From NCBI RefSeq assembly GCF_028288205.1, contig NZ_JAQBOD010000036.1, forward strand, positions 1-64,000: DNA of 64,000 bases, given 5' to 3'. The translations under genes and the position numbers were made by a program. Below the pieces are notes generated by a model. That model was not told where the DNA came from, made no database searches, and saw only the letters and a list, made by a program, of their open reading frames with translations. How positions within the stretch are numbered: the stretch's first letter is position 1; each line of letters begins with the position of its first letter. This DNA is from Mucilaginibacter sp. (GTDB lineage: Bacteria; Bacteroidota; Bacteroidia; Sphingobacteriales; Sphingobacteriaceae). Below, in pieces: positions 45,808 to 54,341 of the stretch.

Positions 45808-45829
45808 ATAGCCCGTAAAAACGGGCTAT
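45808..45829 (+). terminator. Hairpin after IS110 transposase
   Basis: ATAGCCCGT-aaaa-ACGGGCTAT, perfect 9-bp stem, 35 bp after the stop codon. No T run follows, so it may instead mark the element's right end. Confidence 0.45.
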
Positions 45830-45915
45830 AGTAGATGGTCTTTGCCCTAATGGTAGGTCATAACCTCTGATACTGTAAAGATAAGCATTATTCTGTTTTT
45901 ATAATACAGCTTGGT

Positions 45916-46890
45916 TCAGCGCGTGATCTGCTGGCCCTGTGATCTTTTCTTTCTTTTTTTCTTTTGCTCGGAATCGCTCTCCGGGACGATATTGGTACCT
46001 GCGGTATACAACGGTTCCAGCATTACTTCCAGAAAACCCGCCGCTGTCTTGCCTGCTGCGGCCAGCATACCGGTAGTAGTTGTGAACAAACCTTCCGCAA
46101 TACCCTGGGCAAGTTCGTTCGCCACCGATCTGCTCTGGTAGTTCCGCGAAGCGCCCTCGGTCAATACGCCCAACTGTTCTCGCTGCGCCAGGTTGCCATT
46201 ATGATGGATATTAGCGTAAGCCATGGTGTCTTTAAGCTGCCTGTCAAACGAAAACAGGCTGTCGAACAGCGTTTCGCCGCTCTGCTTGAACGCCACCCGG
46301 TCAAACTGGCCCATCTTTTTAGAGTGCTCCGCATTCTTGCCCCGTGAGGTGTTCATCGGGCTAAGCTTGATCTTATTACTGGCATCCTTACGGCTGACAA
46401 TGACCTGTATATGCATTTGCTCACCCTCTTTGCGCTCGCCCCGTTGCTTCAGGCCTTGTTTGACCTCCGGGTCTTTGTGGCTGTAGTAACGGTAGTTTTC
46501 CAGCTTGGCGAACCATACCAAGTCTTCGTGGCTGTTGACACCATCCCGGTTGAAGTTCCGGGCGTAGGCATCCATCACCCTGACCGCAAACCCTTTCATT
46601 TGTTCTTTAGCACCATCCCCGCCATATTGCTCTTTTAGAAACGCGATCTCTTTCTGGCTTGGGCTGATATTGACCAGGAAGAATTTGGCATCGTCCTTAC
46701 CCAATTTGGCAATATTGCTGTCGATCCTCGCTTTGACCTCGTAAGGTTTGATCCTGATCTGCTGGCCATTAAACCAGTATTCAGGCTCCTGTTTGTGATC
46801 GAGCCTGTTTTCTTTTTCCAGGTAATGGACCAGGCCGCCGCTGCTGCCTTTATTGGCAGCTTCCTTGTTATCGGTAATATTGATAAACAT
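45916..46890 (-). CDS. DUF5712 mobilisation protein (relaxase-like)
   Basis: A 324-aa protein with the start MFINITDNKEAANKGSSGGL and the central MHIQVIVSRKDASNKIKLSPM, typical of DUF5712/MobB-like proteins of Bacteroidetes elements. The C-terminal third contains a small hydrophobic stretch (TTTGMLAAAGKTAAGFLEV) and a very basic tail (KKKRKKRSQ). It is paired with the BfmA/BtgA gene 27 bp upstream, forming mobilisation module 2. It probably acts as the relaxase of this module. Family identity is good; catalytic residues are not assigned. Confidence 0.8.
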   Translation of the reverse strand: MFINITDNKEAANKGSSGGLVHYLEKENRLDHKQEPEYWFNGQQIRIKPYEVKARIDSNIAKLGKDDAKFFLVNISPSQKEIAFLKEQYGGDGAKEQMKGFAVRVMDAYARNFNRDGVNSHEDLVWFAKLENYRYYSHKDPEVKQGLKQRGERKEGEQMHIQVIVSRKDASNKIKLSPMNTSRGKNAEHSKKMGQFDRVAFKQSGETLFDSLFSFDRQLKDTMAYANIHHNGNLAQREQLGVLTEGASRNYQSRSVANELAQGIAEGLFTTTTGMLAAAGKTAAGFLEVMLEPLYTAGTNIVPESDSEQKKKRKKRSQGQQITR

Positions 46891-46917
46891 ACAAGCTTCC
46901 TACTACTGATTTATTAC

Positions 46918-47469
46918 TTACAATAAACTGATCTGCGCTTTGGTCACGGCGATCAACTCTTCTTTTTCCCTGCCAGGTGTCATCATTCCAAAAGCATCCC
47001 TCGACTTAATATAGCTGTCCAGAATGAACATAAACTGCGACTTGAGCGCTTCCTTGCTTTTAAGCCCTTTCTGCATCGTATCCATGATCATCCCGATGGC
47101 GTTTAGCTTCCCGTCCTGGGTATTTTGATTATTCAGCAGGTCGGTATTAGCCTTGAGTATTTGGGTATTAAAGCGTTCGATGATCTTGCCTTGCGATACA
47201 GACACCCTGTCCATTTCTGTTTTGATCGGGATGAGCAGCATGTTCTCCTGGCTTTTAATGAAACCAATGTACTGCTGGTGGTTCTTCATCAGCGCATTCT
47301 TTAACAACTCATCATTCAGGTCCAGCGGGTCTTTCTTGCTTTTATAAAAGTAATCGACCATTTGGATAAAGACCTGGCGCTTTGTGCGGCCCAATTTAAG
47401 GGCGATCTTTTCGAACTTTTGATCTACCGTAATAGGGTATCTAACTGATCTCACATTAATATCTTCCAT
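46918..47469 (-). CDS. BfmA/BtgA family mobilisation protein
   Basis: A 183-aa mostly helical protein. The N-terminal VRYPITVDQKFEKIALKLGR and KRQVFIQMVDYFYKS form a ribbon-helix-helix-like DNA-binding part; the rest is a long helical rod. It matches the BfmA/BtgA family, which binds the transfer origin in Bacteroides mobilizable elements. It precedes the DUF5712 gene, with the candidate oriT just upstream (47531-47685). Confidence 0.82.
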   Translation of the reverse strand: MEDINVRSVRYPITVDQKFEKIALKLGRTKRQVFIQMVDYFYKSKKDPLDLNDELLKNALMKNHQQYIGFIKSQENMLLIPIKTEMDRVSVSQGKIIERFNTQILKANTDLLNNQNTQDGKLNAIGMIMDTMQKGLKSKEALKSQFMFILDSYIKSRDAFGMMTPGREKEELIAVTKAQISLL

Positions 47470-47530
47470 CGTAAATCCTTTCTTTGACCGGCTTAGCTGT
47501 TTATACAGTTAAACCTTTATGCCGATATAT

Positions 47531-47685
47531 AGGATACCCCGAAGTATCCTGTTTTCTTTTCTCTCATAGGCAAAAACGCCCTAAAGTATCCCCGGAGGAT
47601 ACGTAAAACCCCCGTAGCGAAGCGTAGGGCAAGCAAAGTAGGGCTCTGCCCAACTTCCGCTTGCTCCTTATGCTTTCGCATAAGG
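47531..47685. other. Candidate oriT of mobilisation module 2
   Basis: AGGATAC-cccgaa-GTATCCTG (47531-47551) is followed by TTTTC. The string TATCCTG|T fits the YATCCTG|Y nick consensus known for RP4-like (MOBP) origins, and an inverted repeat directly before the nick is the RP4 arrangement. A second palindrome GTATCC-ccgga-GGATAC (47586-47602) and an 8-bp hairpin CCTTATGC-tttc-GCATAAGG (47666-47685) follow. It sits immediately upstream of bfmA. Confidence 0.5.
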
Positions 47686-47850
47686 ACGAGACATTATCCC
47701 GGTACAAAGTACCCGGATACAAAACCTCGCGGCACAAACTCCCCAGGTACAAAATCTCGCGGTATAAAATAAAACACGCGTTTCGTAAAGGCTGCAATCA
47801 AAAAAATTACTTAAAAATTTGCTTTTCATAATAGTATCTGGCTCCCACAT

Positions 47851-47965
47851 CCGGGCTAACGCCCGTCGTGGTATCCCGATACTTCGTATCGGGGATTTAT
47901 GCCTTTGCTATTGTTGCCTTGTTTCCAGTCCAGGCTAACGCCTGTTGTTTCTGATACTTCGTATC
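47851..47965. repeat. Direct and inverted GATACTTCGTATC repeats
   Basis: CCCGATAC-ttc-GTATCGGG (47875-47893) and a shorter GATAC-ttc-GTATC (47953-47965), each preceded by a GGCTAACGCC(C/T)GT sequence (47853 and 47932). Two tandem copies of one small module downstream of the helix-turn-helix gene; probably terminators. Confidence 0.55.
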
Positions 47966-47969
47966 GGGA

Positions 47970-48299
47970 TTATCTGTATTTGGTAACCGGGTCTTTAAGG
48001 GGCAGAGATGGGCGATTTAAACTCGGGGCGTGATTGCCTCCTTCAATCCATTCGATTAGTTTTCTTCGTGAAAACAAAAGTTTTCCTTCAATCTTACAAA
48101 AGGGAATTTTTTTGCGTTTGACTAATCCATAAATGGAAGTGACCTCGTATTTGATGAGGTTGGCCGCTTCTTTGGTATCCAATAAAGTATCATCTTCATT
48201 GGACATCTTAGGACTTACCTGCACTGCGTTTTTAACGGATAACTCAATCAGCTCCTGGAGCTCTTGAGTAGAAAGTGTGGTTACAAATGTTGCGTTCAT
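47970..48299 (-). CDS. Helix-turn-helix (excisionase-like) protein
   Basis: A 109-aa protein from the ATG at 48299 (MNATFVTTLSTQELQ). Residues 45-100 form a MerR/excisionase-type winged helix: DTKEAANLIKYEVTSIYGLVKRKKIPFCKIEGKLLF, ending RKLIEWIEGG. Such proteins direct excision or regulate integrase and transfer genes on tRNA-located islands. An alternative ATG at 48326 adds nine residues. It lies downstream of the integrase-Fic-hypothetical run on the same strand. Confidence 0.75.
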   Translation of the reverse strand: MNATFVTTLSTQELQELIELSVKNAVQVSPKMSNEDDTLLDTKEAANLIKYEVTSIYGLVKRKKIPFCKIEGKLLFSRRKLIEWIEGGNHAPSLNRPSLPLKDPVTKYR

Positions 48300-48367
48300 C
48301 ATAAAAAAATTGATGAAACAAAACAATACGAAAATAACCCAACGTTACTGAACGTAGTTTAACGAAG

Positions 48368-49462
48368 TCATACCGTAATCCGGTAGTTTGGTATTTTGGA
48401 TAAGATTTGTAAAGTATTTTTAGCGTAGAAACTGTTCTCCAGTTCTTTAATAGCAGCAATGGCTGCGGGCTGTTTTTTTGTAAAATTACCCGGCATATAA
48501 TTTAGTTCTATCGCATCATAAACCGAAAAGGTAGCTTTTAGACATTTGCTATATTCCTCCAATGACAAGCGGGTATAGGTGTAGTTAAGTTTGTAAGTGG
48601 CGTGCATCAGCAAGTATAGGATGGGCTGATAATCAAGCGGCAATTCATAAAAGCGGTGGGGGCTGTCGGGTAGTTTACTGTGTTCTCCCGATATATCGGT
48701 AAACATGCTCCCTAACAATTCTACTACATCACTTTCCGCTTTAAACTCCGGCGTTAAACTTAAAGACTTACATTGGGGTACATCCAACAACACCAGCCAT
48801 ATTGTAATAATATCTTCGATAGGGTATTTCAATGGTATTTTGGAAAGTGCAGATTTTGTGTCTGTAGTAAGTGCTTGTACCGATGTATTCTCCGGCAAGG
48901 TTTTGGGGATTTGTACAGGTTCGGCTTTAGTGGTTAAAAGACTTAGGTTTTTGTATTCCTTAAAAGCCCTTACCAAACAAGCTTGAATATATCCTAAATT
49001 ATGAAGCAACTTCGGAATGGCAAAGCCCTCAAAATATAAATCCCGCTGGCAATACTCCATAAACTGTTCCAACATTTCCTTTTGATGGGATAGCCCCAAG
49101 GATGGAAAAGCGGGGCCGATCTCCGTATTAAAACCGTCAAGACCTAACAAATAGCCTTTGTAAAATAGCTGCATGAGTTCTTTGGTGTATTCTTCCGTGA
49201 TGGGTCGGGTAGTCTCTAATAGTATTTCGTTGTGTTCTGCTACCTTGTTTTTAAATACCTTAGCCAAGTTGGGTTCGCTCACATAAAAAACTTGCTGCTC
49301 ATCCGTTTCAATTCTTTCAAAAGGGAAGCTTCTTTGATATTCAAATGTAGAGGCAGCCGGTTCAAATAGACCGCTTAATGAGGACAGGAAAGGGAATTTA
49401 CCGTGCTTGTTAGTGTTTACACCAGTTAAAGGACTGTAATCGGGTAGTTGAATAAAATACAT
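48368..49462 (-). CDS. Hypothetical island protein, 364 aa
   Basis: I do not recognise a functional domain. The 364-aa protein is mainly helical, soluble, without signal peptide, starting MYFIQLPDYSPLTGVNTNK. Its place, between the Fic gene and the excisionase-like gene, is typical of accessory genes on Bacteroidetes mobilizable islands. It starts 101 bp after the Fic stop codon. Confidence 0.6.
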   Translation of the reverse strand: MYFIQLPDYSPLTGVNTNKHGKFPFLSSLSGLFEPAASTFEYQRSFPFERIETDEQQVFYVSEPNLAKVFKNKVAEHNEILLETTRPITEEYTKELMQLFYKGYLLGLDGFNTEIGPAFPSLGLSHQKEMLEQFMEYCQRDLYFEGFAIPKLLHNLGYIQACLVRAFKEYKNLSLLTTKAEPVQIPKTLPENTSVQALTTDTKSALSKIPLKYPIEDIITIWLVLLDVPQCKSLSLTPEFKAESDVVELLGSMFTDISGEHSKLPDSPHRFYELPLDYQPILYLLMHATYKLNYTYTRLSLEEYSKCLKATFSVYDAIELNYMPGNFTKKQPAAIAAIKELENSFYAKNTLQILSKIPNYRITV

Positions 49463-49563
49463 GATCCGTCAATGATTTGGTCAAACTGTATTACCTATAA
49501 GAAAGTATGAAGCAATTAGTTTGTAATAATGCTAAAAGTGTTTAAACTCAAGTAAAACAATGA

Positions 49564-51066
49564 TTATTTAATGTTGCCGTTAAAAATGTCCGTATAAGTA
49601 GTTTCCATACTGGCTATTTCTTCTTCTGTCAATTTAGCAAAGTCTTTGCGCCGCCTGTTAGGAAACACCCCTTTGTTTTGATGTAAGAACATAATCATCA
49701 AATTAATATCCTTATCCGGCATATCAACTATGTTCTGCAACTCCCGTTTCAATTCATCGTAGTGCTGTATAAACTCTAATTCTTCCGGCATATCCTGGTT
49801 GATGGTTTCCTGTATGGTTTGCGCTAAAAAAACACATTGCGCCGTTAGATCAGGATAACGAAAATAAGCTTCGACTTCTTCGGGATTAGTGACCTCTAAT
49901 GTTCCATCCGCTTTTTTATTATAACTAATGTGCTGAATTAGTGGCTTGGAATATTGTTCCAAAGCGCCGTCATATTCCTGCATGTTGTTGAGCATGTGAG
50001 CGGATACAGGAATAATTAAACCATCCGGCACCACGCCATCCCTAACCAACATGTCGTGTATCAGGAAACGGTGTAATCTTCCGTTTCCATCCTCAAATGG
50101 ATGGATAAAAACAAACCCAAAAGCAATCAATGCGGCTCTTATGATAGGGTATGTACCCTCGGTTTTATCTGCGGCTACCTTTAGCCCATCCATTAATGAA
50201 GCCAAATATTGTGGTGGCGGACAGATAAAATGGATTAGCTCATTGCCATAAGGTAGCGACTGGCCAATATAATTTTGAAAATCCCGAAAGCCTGGAGAAG
50301 CAAAGCGGGGGTCAACAATCAAATTTTGCAACGTGGTCAAACTTGCTTCACTAAGCATTTGTTCGCTTGGCTCCCTGCCTGCTTGCATTAATAGCGCGAT
50401 AAATCGGTTCATCCGTTCTGCCGATGGTTTTTCCTTTTCTATTTCATAGGAGGAGCGGGTTTCTTTACTATACAAGTAATTGGTAGCTCTCCTAAAAACA
50501 TCCGCCGAATAATTGGCCTTTAGGTTTTCGATCTGCGATCTAATATCTGTGCTTAGTAGTTGATTTAAAACAGTCGTTCTTCTGATTACCGGGCAAAATA
50601 AAAAAGTCCCTAATAAATTATTATTGATTCGCCACCGGTTGTCCTTTATGATCCGGCCTGTTATATATTCGCTTTCCTCCAGCAGGTCAGCGTAGTTACC
50701 TGAAATCAGGTAAGGCAGGTCTAATACTATACCACTAAGAAATTCATATAAAAAACCGATTTTACGTGCGTACTTGCCTGATGGGGACACCGAAATAAAA
50801 TCTATAATTTCTTGTGGACAAAGCAGATTGAAAACTGCTTTTAGAAATGGAAGGTCTAAGTCATCGTATTTTAATGAAAAAACAAGGTGTGCTAAAGGCG
50901 TATCTTCATCAGGTATATATTTTCTGCCGTAAATTTGGCTGACCTCACCTTGAGCGTTTAGTTCCACTTTCTCATTGTTCCCTATATAAGAGTTATGTGT
51001 TAAGCGGTATTTTTTGAGATTAAAATGCTCCCGTAGCCATAAATTTCCAACAGTTCTTAATGCCAT
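49564..51066 (-). CDS. Fic-domain protein (AMPylase-type), 500 aa
   Basis: Fic enzymes transfer AMP or related groups to target proteins. The complete catalytic motif HPFEDGNGR is near residue 322, in a helical context typical of the fold. About 200 residues precede the usual Fic N-terminal helix region, making it longer than ordinary Fic proteins (about 350-400 aa). I see no clear (S/T)xxxE(G/N) inhibitory helix and no adjacent small antitoxin gene. The upstream 220 bp contain a striking array of TAC(G/T)GTAA repeats. On an island this could be a toxin, a target modifier or a stabilisation factor. Confidence 0.85.
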   Translation of the reverse strand: MALRTVGNLWLREHFNLKKYRLTHNSYIGNNEKVELNAQGEVSQIYGRKYIPDEDTPLAHLVFSLKYDDLDLPFLKAVFNLLCPQEIIDFISVSPSGKYARKIGFLYEFLSGIVLDLPYLISGNYADLLEESEYITGRIIKDNRWRINNNLLGTFLFCPVIRRTTVLNQLLSTDIRSQIENLKANYSADVFRRATNYLYSKETRSSYEIEKEKPSAERMNRFIALLMQAGREPSEQMLSEASLTTLQNLIVDPRFASPGFRDFQNYIGQSLPYGNELIHFICPPPQYLASLMDGLKVAADKTEGTYPIIRAALIAFGFVFIHPFEDGNGRLHRFLIHDMLVRDGVVPDGLIIPVSAHMLNNMQEYDGALEQYSKPLIQHISYNKKADGTLEVTNPEEVEAYFRYPDLTAQCVFLAQTIQETINQDMPEELEFIQHYDELKRELQNIVDMPDKDINLMIMFLHQNKGVFPNRRRKDFAKLTEEEIASMETTYTDIFNGNIK

Positions 51067-51077
51067 GTGTTATTAGT

Positions 51078-51249
51078 TACGGTAAAATTGATTTCTATAC
51101 TGTAATTTAATTATAATTATATAAATGTACGGTAAAACAATTCTTTGATGTAATGTTTTAGCAAAAATCAGTAAATACTACTGTAATTCAGAATCGACTA
51201 CGGTAAAATAATTTAATAACTACCTTAACTACTGTAAAATGGTTACAGT
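51078..51249. promoter_or_regulatory. Iteron-like array upstream of the Fic gene
   Basis: Direct copies of TAC(G/T)GTAA(AA) start at 51078, 51098, 51128, 51179, 51199 and 51230, plus an inverted TTACAGT at 51243. Spacings are 20, 30, 51, 20 and 31 bp, close to whole helical turns, so the sites face the same side of DNA. Positions 51078-51128 and 51179-51230 look like two copies of a three-site module about 101 bp apart. Confidence 0.65.
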
Positions 51250-51260
51250 TGCCGAAAAAC

Positions 51261-51277
51261 GGCAGGCACTGCCTGCC
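51261..51277 (-). terminator. Terminator of the integrase gene
   Basis: GGCAGGC-act-GCCTGCC, perfect 7-bp stem, 9 bp after the integrase stop in its reading direction, followed by a T-rich GTTTTTCGG stretch. Confidence 0.6.
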
Positions 51278-51285
51278 ATTTTAAA

Positions 51286-52524
51286 TTAAATTATAGAATT
51301 GATAAGATCATCCATTACCGGGTCTCCTATATCATCTAAATAAATGTCGGTGGTTTTAGTGTCCTCGTGGCCCAATGATTGGCCGATCATTTCTTTGGAT
51401 ATGCCGTTTACACGTAAAGCGGTTGCATAGGAGTGCCTGGCTACGTATGTCGTTACATTTTTTTCAATGCCAACAGATTTGGCTAACTCTTTAATATCTT
51501 TATTTACCCTTTTTAGTATTTTCTTTTTCCGGTCACGAATGGAGAGTGCAGTCATGTGCCTTTTGTATAAGATCGGAAAAATATAACCAGCATCGCTGTT
51601 GCCCTCCAGGTTTCGGTAATAAGTCAACATCTCCAGTGCAATAGGATGTAATTTAAACTGAAATTCCTCTTTGGTTTTAGCCCTTAAATAATTTAACTCG
51701 CCGTCTTTAACATTGCCCCATTTTAAACTGGCCAAATCCGTAAAGTTTAGCCCCCTGCAATAAAAGCTAAATAAAAAGTAGTTGCGCGAATTTAGTAAGG
51801 CATCGTCCTTAGCATCAATTTTCACTTCTGCGATCTTATCTATTTGGGCTTTCGTAATAGCGCGTTTTTTTGTGCGTGGATTGTTATACTTTGAAAATGC
51901 AAAATCTTTAAAAGGGTAATGTTTTTCCGGGCAAATTTTATCACTGATTGCTGTTCTCCACACTGTACGAAAAGTACGGAAATAAACGCTGCGTGTGGTT
52001 ACCGCACAATTCCGCCCTAACAGGTATGCCTCAAACTTCTTTAAAAAATCGAGTTGCATATTTACAAAAGCATAATCCTTACCTTCAGTAAACCTCTTTA
52101 GACAATTTAAGGTCGATTGGTAAGTTTCAGCATAACCTAACCTTTCTTCAACTTTTAGCCTTTTGATCTCTGCCTCGAAAAAGCTAAAAAGAGATTTGGC
52201 TTTAATATCCTTATCTGTATTTGTTAGTTTTAGAACAAATTGTTTAACATCGTCAAAACTAACTACTGTTTCCTCCTCACCTGCATTCAGCAGGTAGAGA
52301 TCAATTTTAGAAGTGATGTTTTTCAACAATAGATTAATGGTCTTGAAATCAGGATGGGATTTCTTAGTGCATCCTGATATATGATCCCAATGTTCGGGAC
52401 TGCTTGATTTTTTGGTCGTCACGAATTGGCTTTGCCTATTGATCGTGATCCTTAACATAATTGGATATTCTCCATTGGTCAGCACTTTATTTGTGCGTAA
52501 AATAACCTTAGTTGAAATTGACAT
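51286..52524 (-). CDS. Tyrosine recombinase/integrase of element A
   Basis: A 412-aa integrase. Arm-binding N-terminal domain (STKVILRTNKVLTNGEYPIMLRI) typical of Bacteroidetes integrases, then the SAM-like core-binding domain (about 100-200), and a catalytic domain with R257 (FYCRGLN), R363/H364 (VARHSYAT), H386 (LGHEDT) and Y395 (TTDIY). It lies 178 bp from the right att copy, as expected for the enzyme that made the 45-bp repeats. Divergent from the second recombinase at 52841. Confidence 0.93.
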   Translation of the reverse strand: MSISTKVILRTNKVLTNGEYPIMLRITINRQSQFVTTKKSSSPEHWDHISGCTKKSHPDFKTINLLLKNITSKIDLYLLNAGEEETVVSFDDVKQFVLKLTNTDKDIKAKSLFSFFEAEIKRLKVEERLGYAETYQSTLNCLKRFTEGKDYAFVNMQLDFLKKFEAYLLGRNCAVTTRSVYFRTFRTVWRTAISDKICPEKHYPFKDFAFSKYNNPRTKKRAITKAQIDKIAEVKIDAKDDALLNSRNYFLFSFYCRGLNFTDLASLKWGNVKDGELNYLRAKTKEEFQFKLHPIALEMLTYYRNLEGNSDAGYIFPILYKRHMTALSIRDRKKKILKRVNKDIKELAKSVGIEKNVTTYVARHSYATALRVNGISKEMIGQSLGHEDTKTTDIYLDDIGDPVMDDLINSII

Positions 52525-52566
52525 AATGCAAGTGGCCGTTAGTTAGTGCAAGGGGTTTTAATATTG

Positions 52567-52585
52567 GGTACAACATAGGTACAAC
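52567..52585 (+). repeat. 19-bp end repeat of element A, right copy
   Basis: Identical to 36678-36696, in the same orientation. Located between the integrase start and the att site. Confidence 0.6.
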
Positions 52586-52701
52586 AAGTTGTGTCTAATT
52601 TTGATTAAGTAAACTTAGTAAAACTTATATAACATGCTGTTAATCATAAAGATAGTAATAAATTTACAAACTGCAAAATTTAAAATAACGTCGAAAATCA
52701 G

Positions 52702-52746
52702 GCATGGCATGCAAGAGGTCATCGGTTCGACTCCGATATTCTCCAC
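52702..52746 (+). repeat. attR of element A / attL of element B (45-bp direct repeat, copy 2)
   Basis: Perfect copy of 36581-36625. The 5' half of the tRNA is missing here, so it is a remnant formed by integration. It belongs to both tandem elements. Confidence 0.92.
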
Positions 52747-52759
52747 TCAAGCACTTAAT

Positions 52760-52797
52760 GTACCTGGTGTTCAGCTATTTAGCAACACACCAGGTAC
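52760..52797. promoter_or_regulatory. 11-bp inverted repeat before element B recombinase
   Basis: GTACCTGGTGT (52760-52770) and ACACCAGGTAC (52787-52797), perfect, 16-base loop. Located between att and the recombinase start; may be an attenuator, terminator for the tRNA reading in, or an operator. Confidence 0.5.
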
Positions 52798-52840
52798 TTA
52801 CTCCGACAAAACTCTGCCACAACATGCCAATTTCGGCGGC

Positions 52841-54037
52841 ATGGAAAGCGCGGAAATCACCTACACAACACCCCGTTTAGTCAAAGGAAAAAACGTTGAA
52901 GCTGTACCGAAAGGTTCAACTAAATCCAAAGAGGAAGCTAAACAAAGCTGGTATGTGGAATTTTTCTTTCACAACCCCGGAACCAGCCAAATGGAAAGGT
53001 TCAGGTTCAGCAAGAACTTAAACCGGATAAAAGAACCAAAAGAAAAGCTTAACCTGTTCACGGAATTATTAGACACCTACAAAGATGCTTTGGACGGTGG
53101 CTGGAGCCCGATTGACGAAAAATCCAACGAAAAACTCAAACGGGAAATTGTATCACTCACCCTTGACAAAGGCAAAGGTTTGTTTGAGGCTTACCACAAA
53201 GCCAAAGGAACGAGGAAAAAATCCATTCAATCCTACCTATCCAAAGTCAAAGCCTTTATTAATTTCTATGGCGAACATAAAAAAGTAAACGAGATCACTG
53301 ATTATGAAATTACCCATTTTCTAAACCATCATGAGCAAAGTCAAAAATGGAAAGGTGTGACCTACAACAACACGAGGATATGCCTTAATAACTATTTCAA
53401 GTATCTCAAAAAGAACAAATACATAGACATTAACCCGGTAACGGATACGGAAACTCGGACTAAAATAGCCACGGAATCACACCAGGTATTTTCTGACGCA
53501 GATTTTAAGTCAATTTTAGAATGGCTCCAAAATCACGATCCTTATATGCTCCTGTTCGTTAAGGCGATCTATTATACCTGCATCCGGCCAAAAGAGTTAA
53601 GATACCTACAACTTAAATACATCAACCTGGAGAGTAATACCATTACAATACCCGCTCATATCGCTAAAAATAAAAAATCTCTGCCTGTTAATATTGATGT
53701 CAGCTTTAGAAATGAATTAGATAAACTAAACGTTGCGAACTATCCCGGTGATTATTATTTGTTCGGCTCCACAAATACCATTGTAGGGCCAAACAGGATT
53801 GGGGAAAATACCCCATATAATCGTTTTCAGGTTTGCTTAAAAGCATTAAAACTGCTAAATAAGAACTATACCTTATACTCGGTAAAGCATCTATCAAACG
53901 TTAAAAAGTTTAAAGCAGGCTGGACGATTGCCGAAATATGTTCCGCTAACCGGCACAGCAGCTTAGTGGAAACAGAAACCTATCTAAAAGATTTACTAAA
54001 ATTTGTCCAAACAGATAAGTTAATCCCCGCGATATAA
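52841..54037 (+). CDS. Tyrosine recombinase/integrase of element B
   Basis: A 398-aa integrase starting MESAEITYTTPRL. Core-binding domain with RKKSIQSYLSKVKAFINFYG, catalytic domain with YTCIRPKELRYLQ (first Arg), KHLSNVKKFKAG and ANRHSSLVETETYL (His and Tyr). The second box reads HLSN where HxxR is usual, a departure also common in one group of Bacteroidetes integrases. The open frame extends upstream through the att repeat to 52634, but that part is translated tRNA. The end lies one base from the convergent small gene. Confidence 0.88.
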   Translation: MESAEITYTTPRLVKGKNVEAVPKGSTKSKEEAKQSWYVEFFFHNPGTSQMERFRFSKNLNRIKEPKEKLNLFTELLDTYKDALDGGWSPIDEKSNEKLKREIVSLTLDKGKGLFEAYHKAKGTRKKSIQSYLSKVKAFINFYGEHKKVNEITDYEITHFLNHHEQSQKWKGVTYNNTRICLNNYFKYLKKNKYIDINPVTDTETRTKIATESHQVFSDADFKSILEWLQNHDPYMLLFVKAIYYTCIRPKELRYLQLKYINLESNTITIPAHIAKNKKSLPVNIDVSFRNELDKLNVANYPGDYYLFGSTNTIVGPNRIGENTPYNRFQVCLKALKLLNKNYTLYSVKHLSNVKKFKAGWTIAEICSANRHSSLVETETYLKDLLKFVQTDKLIPAI

Positions 54038-54038
54038 C

Positions 54039-54341
54039 TTATTTCCTCTTTCTAACGGGGCCCAAAAGGATTTGTGCCATGAACTTTTCCTTTTGGGACT
54101 TCTTTTTTAATTCCTTAGCCGGAAAATGAAGCGTATGAATTTCACTGATCTTCCTCGTAATATCGGAAAGCATAGGCAGCGATTGGATCAAGCTATCTAA
54201 TTGCCGTTCCTTTTCGTCCAACTTAACAATCACTTCTATCAGCCTGCCGACAATTAATTTTAGCGGTATCTCTCCATGTTCGATTTGGGTTAACAACTCG
54301 TCAATTTGTAAATCTTGTTTTTTTGTTTGTTCCGGTAACAT
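54039..54341 (-). CDS. Small helical hypothetical protein
   Basis: One hundred residues, helical and charged (QIDELLTQIEHGEIPLKLIVGRLIEVIVKLDEKERQLDSL), with a basic C-terminus GPVRKRK. Convergent with the integrase, one base apart. Possibly a recombination directionality or transfer regulator by location; no family recognised. Confidence 0.55.
   Translation of the reverse strand: MLPEQTKKQDLQIDELLTQIEHGEIPLKLIVGRLIEVIVKLDEKERQLDSLIQSLPMLSDITRKISEIHTLHFPAKELKKKSQKEKFMAQILLGPVRKRK

Noticed and set aside
47564-47850. Two overlapping minus-strand frames upstream of bfmA
   Set aside because: They cover palindromes of the candidate oriT and are made of short repeated words; no protein family.
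52634-52840. N-terminal extension of the element B integrase through the att repeat
   Set aside because: The translated part is the 3' end of tRNA-Ala plus spacer. The family-like protein starts at 52841.
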